NCBI RefSeq assembly: GCF_016908295.1
Contig: NZ_JAFBDO010000003.1
Location: 434,001 to 498,000, forward strand
Reading direction: 5' to 3'
Origin: Thalassobacillus pellis
GTDB lineage: Bacteria; Bacillota; Bacilli; Bacillales; Halobacillaceae
Length of the DNA stretch: 64,000 bases
Below the pieces are notes generated by a model, which was given only the letters and a program-made list of their open reading frames with translations, did no database searches and was not told the origin of the DNA. Shown piece by piece: positions 61,811-64,000 of this stretch. Every line of letters begins with the position of its first letter. The first letter of the stretch is position 1. The position numbers and the translations under genes are program-made.

Positions 61811-62047
61811 GTGGTCATCAACAAATACACCTTAGATCGTTTCGAAGGGCTGTATGCAGTTTTAAAGGAAAAGGAAAATAAAAGTAACGAGTTGATGGTT
61901 TTAAAAGAACGATTAATTGCATTTGCAAAAATCGGGGATACGGTTGCTATAGATTTTGATGAGATCGGTAATCTTCGAAAAGTGGAAGTAGTATACGATG
62001 GGACTGATGATGAAGATGAACCTGAGAAAGAATTAGAAGAAATATAA
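61811..62047 (+). CDS. DUF3006-like small protein
   Basis: 78 residues from GTG 61811, nine bases after GGAGGGG. The start YTLDRFEGLYAVL is typical of DUF3006 (a DRFEG-x-x-AVL core), followed by a short beta-rich domain and an acidic tail (DGTDDEDEPEKELEE). ATG 61793 is in frame but overlaps the ribosome site. DUF3006 genes often neighbour secreted hydrolases; none is present here. The interval 61452-61810 is AT-rich without other visible genes. Confidence 0.75.
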   Translation: MVINKYTLDRFEGLYAVLKEKENKSNELMVLKERLIAFAKIGDTVAIDFDEIGNLRKVEVVYDGTDDEDEPEKELEEI

Positions 62048-62124
62048 TAGGTATTCCAATTGGTATTTTTTCAATGAACTATCATTTTGCAGGCATGTGA
62101 CTAGTGCTTGCTTTTTTTATGTCT

Positions 62125-62190
62125 GCGCCTGCCCACTCGAGGTCTTAAGCCAATCCTCTCTGATCGTCACGACGCTTACGCTTTTGAACA
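62125..62190. repeat. GC-rich intergenic repeat, fragment
   Basis: GCGCCTGCCCACTCGAGGTC, then TTAAGCCAATCCTCTC and GACGCTTACGCTTTTG, match one arm of the repeat at 40867-41037. Confidence 0.65.
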
Positions 62191-62269
62191 GGGGGGTGAA
62201 TGTCCATTTAACGGTATGCTGCTGTTCTGGTATAATACAAACAGATGTTCTAGATAAAGGTGGGAGCAT

Positions 62270-64000
62270 ATGGAGGAGTTATTGGAAGGACTGAATGAGG
62301 CACAGAAAGAGGCTGTCACTTCAACAGAAGGACATATAAGGGTAGTTGCAGGAGCCGGATCTGGAAAAACCAGGGCATTGACTCATCGCTATGCGTTTAT
62401 TGTGGAAGCACTCGGAATAGAACCATCAAATATTCTATGCGTAACTTTCACCAACAAAGCTTCCCATGAAATGCGCCGCCGTGTCAAACGTCTTATTGGC
62501 GGCGAGCAGGACACCGGTTATATTACGACTTATCACGGTTTCTGTGTACGTGTTTTGCGGGAAGATATCCATCGTCTTTTCTACCCTAAGAATTTTGTCA
62601 TTATGGATGTAGAAGACCAAAAAGCAGTTCTCCGTGAAATTTTCGAAGACTTAGGCTTGAAATTGAATGATAAGACGTTTAAGCGGCTTCTTGATAAAAT
62701 CGGTATGCTGAAAGGAAATACTCACTATGTACAGCAAATGGTGTCTAGGGGAGGGATGGTCCCTGAAGACGAGGTGGAAGATCTCGACAGCAAAATCATC
62801 CAGCTGTATTTGAAGAAACAAAAGCGGGTGTTTGGTCTTGACTTTGATGACCTGATCAACTTCACCTTTGTTTTATTCAGTATGTACCCGGAGGTGCTGG
62901 AAAAATGGCAGGACCGGCTATTTTATATTCAGGTCGATGAGTTCCAGGACAGCAACAGCAAGCAATTTGAACTCATCCGCATGCTCGCCGAAAAACACGG
63001 AAACTTGTTTGTTGTCGGGGATCCTGATCAGACGATCTACGAATGGCGGGGAGCAGATCCGAAATTCATCGTTGATTTCCACGATTTCTTTCCCGATTCC
63101 ACATCCATTTACCTTAACAAGAATTATCGCTCGACTCCTGAAATCCTTACCGTGGGCAATTCGTTGATCAGACATAATTATTTGAGGGTCGATAAAGATA
63201 TGGTTACTGATAACACGAACGGAGTAAAGGCCCTTCATTATCACGGAGAGGATGAACAGGAAGAGGCGAAATGGGTGGTAAGGAAAATAAAACAGCTGAT
63301 GAAGGAGAAGGCGGCTTCATATAATGATATTGCCATCCTTTATCGAGCGAATTATTTATCACGGTTTATTGAACAGGCGCTGATTAAGGAAAATATCGAT
63401 TATACCATATATGGCGGCTTTAAATTCTTTGACCGGATGGAAGTGAAAGATGCCATAGCGCATCTTAGAATGATTGCGTTCGCAGATGATTTATCTTTTA
63501 CAAGAATTATTAATGTTCCTAAACGGCAAATCGGTAAAAAACGGATGCAAGTCCTCCGTGAACTCGCCGAAACGGAGAATCTCAGCTTTTATGAAACTTT
63601 GAAAAAGCATATTGACCACCCTGGGTTCCAGCGTACTCAAGCAAAGCAATTCATTGAGGTGATGGAAAGCCTGCGCCAAAAAAGAGATAGAATAAAAATC
63701 TCCGAGCTTCTGCAGGAAGCTTTACAGCGGTCCGGTTATGAGGCGTATATACGGGAAGATGGTGATCAGGAACGGCTCGACAACTTGACGGAATTGCTTC
63801 ATTCCATTGTTCAGTATGAGCAGACACTTGGAGAAGATATTGAACTGGAAGAATACTTACAAATGCTGACGTTATATACCGAGCATGACAGGGATACACA
63901 GACCGATACCGTTAAATTGATGACGATTCATACAGCGAAAGGACTTGAATTTCCTTATGTTTTTTTTATTGGGTTGACAGAAAGTATCATTCCGAATATC
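62270..64000 (+). CDS. UvrD/Rep-family DNA helicase (3' partial)
   Basis: The frame runs from ATG 62270 off the end of the window; 577 residues are visible. Superfamily 1A motifs: QKEAV Q-motif, Walker A GAGSGKTRALTHR near residue 28, VTFTNKASHEM, TYHGFC, DEFQD (motif II), VVGDPDQTIYEWRGA (III), LNKNYRS (IV) and MTIHTAKGLEF (V). It unwinds DNA 3' to 5' in repair; the seen part resembles PcrA/YjcD-type enzymes. AAGGTGGGAG precedes the start and a TATAAT lies at 62231-62236. Confidence 0.93.
   Translation, partial: MEELLEGLNEAQKEAVTSTEGHIRVVAGAGSGKTRALTHRYAFIVEALGIEPSNILCVTFTNKASHEMRRRVKRLIGGEQDTGYITTYHGFCVRVLREDIHRLFYPKNFVIMDVEDQKAVLREIFEDLGLKLNDKTFKRLLDKIGMLKGNTHYVQQMVSRGGMVPEDEVEDLDSKIIQLYLKKQKRVFGLDFDDLINFTFVLFSMYPEVLEKWQDRLFYIQVDEFQDSNSKQFELIRMLAEKHGNLFVVGDPDQTIYEWRGADPKFIVDFHDFFPDSTSIYLNKNYRSTPEILTVGNSLIRHNYLRVDKDMVTDNTNGVKALHYHGEDEQEEAKWVVRKIKQLMKEKAASYNDIAILYRANYLSRFIEQALIKENIDYTIYGGFKFFDRMEVKDAIAHLRMIAFADDLSFTRIINVPKRQIGKKRMQVLRELAETENLSFYETLKKHIDHPGFQRTQAKQFIEVMESLRQKRDRIKISELLQEALQRSGYEAYIREDGDQERLDNLTELLHSIVQYEQTLGEDIELEEYLQMLTLYTEHDRDTQTDTVKLMTIHTAKGLEFPYVFFIGLTESIIPNI

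Noticed and set aside
62097-62294. 65-codon frame before the helicase gene
   Set aside because: It runs through a GC-rich repeat fragment and the helicase promoter and ends inside the helicase gene; no ribosome site.
1-64000. CRISPR arrays, tRNA/rRNA genes, prophage or intact insertion sequences
   Set aside because: No regularly spaced repeats, no tRNA-like cloverleaf or rRNA sequence, and no transposase, integrase or phage structural genes were seen by eye in any region.

Overview
The window reads as chromosomal DNA of a low-to-moderate GC, spore-forming Bacillaceae, most likely a salt-tolerant genus such as Halobacillus, Virgibacillus or Oceanobacillus. The reasons are strong AGGAGG-type ribosome sites, frequent TTG/GTG starts, many intrinsic terminators, B. 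subtilis-type Fur, PerR and Zur boxes, a PdaA-type spore-cortex enzyme, a bacillithiol gene (bshB2) and a BCCT osmolyte-type carrier. The genus is an inference. No rRNA, tRNA, CRISPR array, prophage or intact transposase was seen.

Region by region: 1-6.4 kb holds housekeeping and small genes (YkgJ-like, MOSC, secreted CAP protein, DUF1992), a drug-exporter-like ABC pair with its own TetR regulator and a twin-operator promoter, and an HMCES/YedK-type protein. 6.4-14.4 kb is a Fur-boxed NRPS-independent siderophore operon in the gene order of rhizobactin rhbBCDEF, but without the aminotransferase rhbA and preceded by an overlapping 21-codon ORF. 14.5-18.2 kb has a PAS-GGDEF-EAL protein and a sodium:alanine-type symporter. 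18.3-35.4 kb follows the B. subtilis yfkJ-I-H ... yfkF ... yfkD-yfkC ... pdaA ... yfjP order. Between yfkH and the MFS gene it is interrupted by a metal block: a P1B-4 ATPase of the PfeT type with a PerR box, an amino-acid ABC pair lacking an ATPase, and a complete Zur-boxed zinc uptake system (znuC-znuB-zur and znuA).

35.6-47 kb carries an orphan PAS histidine kinase, a YitT protein, an acyl-CoA synthetase, a cupin, several small membrane proteins and a BCCT transporter. Two families of dispersed intergenic repeats lie among them. 47-58.6 kb holds an M3 oligopeptidase, a pterin dehydratase, a FixH/YtkA lipoprotein, typA, a second MOSC protein, an ABC-2 exporter, bshB2, nadE and an isochorismatase-like hydrolase. 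58.6-61.2 kb contains the most intriguing element: a long untranslated leader with a 7-codon ORF, nested hairpins, mutually exclusive terminator and antiterminator helices and a second terminator, upstream of a MutS2 homologue that lacks the Smr nuclease domain. The window ends inside a UvrD-family helicase.

Several starts were moved from the longest possible reading frame to the start supported by a ribosome site or family N-terminus. Four small genes are reported that are easily missed (20095, 31479, 41109 and 61296 on the minus strand).
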